Positions 13,518 to 14,385 of a stretch of DNA of 14,385 nt are shown one piece after another. The position numbers and the translations under genes are program-made. Source of the DNA: AG41 sp965653495 (lineage in GTDB: Bacteria; Gemmatimonadota; Gemmatimonadetes; Gemmatimonadales; GWC2-71-9); assembly GCA_965653495.1 (NCBI GenBank), contig CBFHAJ010000098.1, positions 1-14,385 on the forward strand, read 5' to 3'. Numbering within the stretch: position 1 is the first letter of the stretch; every line of letters begins with the position of its first letter. The notes under the pieces were generated by a model, which worked only from the letters and a program-made list of their open reading frames with translations, had not been told where the DNA came from and ran no database searches.

Positions 13518-13527
13518 GACGGTTAAC

Positions 13528-13556
13528 TTCCCAATGGGGCGGTTCGTCAATATAAC
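13528..13556 (+). promoter_or_regulatory. Possible promoter of the DUF1800 gene
   Basis: TTCCCA (13528-13533), 17 bp, then TATAAC (13551-13556), matching 4 of 6 and 5 of 6 consensus bases. The -10 ends only 3 nt before ATG 13560, so transcription would begin on or just after that codon. Either the message is leaderless from a slightly different start point or the match is chance in a rare AT-rich gap. Confidence 0.25.
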
Positions 13557-13559
13557 CGC

Positions 13560-14385
<826 letters not shown>

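Noticed and set aside
11544..13526. A 660-codon open frame on the plus strand opposite the ABC exporter
   Set aside because: Its translation is rich in His, Arg, Gln and Glu with no recognisable domain, while the minus strand has all ABC motifs. It is a product of the strong third-position GC bias.

Overview
The window is uniformly GC-rich and densely packed. Most neighbouring genes overlap by 1 or 4 nt, and GTG starts are common. I infer a Gemmatimonadota-like soil bacterium (an Acidobacteriota-type genome is possible). The reasons are base composition, the tiny secreted TonB-plug-like protein, the DUF1800 protein, and short 7-8 bp tandem repeats. No rRNA, tRNA, CRISPR array or insertion sequence was seen.

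Left block (1-4721, minus strand): six genes form one tightly overlapping transcription unit. In order of transcription they are an EgtD-family SAM methyltransferase (Methyltransf_33), the ATPase, permease and substrate-binding protein of an OpuB/OpuC/EgtUV-type quaternary-amine ABC importer, an EamA/DMT transporter, and an MFS transporter cut by the window edge. The methyltransferase seems to lack two histidine-binding residues of true EgtD. The operon therefore looks built to make and move an N-methylated compound that need not be hercynine or ergothioneine.

Centre block (4742-11217, plus strand): a good promoter (TTGACG-17-TAGGAT) and a strong ribosome site precede a 30-codon gene at 4815-4907. 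It encodes two diverged copies of a unit ending ELVP[S/T]CH. It is followed by an aldo/keto reductase with a C-terminal PqqD/RRE-like tail, a DUF692/MNIO multinuclear iron oxidase, a secreted LssY_C-domain protein, a probable MNIO partner protein that also ends in a PqqD-like domain, a cysteine-free ArsC/Spx-fold protein, a conserved hypothetical, a DinB-fold protein and a MetX-like alpha/beta hydrolase. I read this as a candidate RiPP pathway that modifies Cys (and perhaps His) in the small peptide, and it is the main discovery of the window. A perfect 9-bp GC hairpin lies just downstream of the peptide gene, inside the start of the reductase gene, and could attenuate downstream transcription so that precursor exceeds enzyme.

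Right block (11214-14385): on the minus strand an ABC exporter (fused membrane and ATPase parts) is followed 15 nt later by a small secreted TonB-plug-like protein, whose stop codon interlocks with that of the hydrolase. Diverging from the exporter is a secreted DUF1800-family protein that runs off the right edge.

All family calls come from reading motifs by eye; no database search was run.
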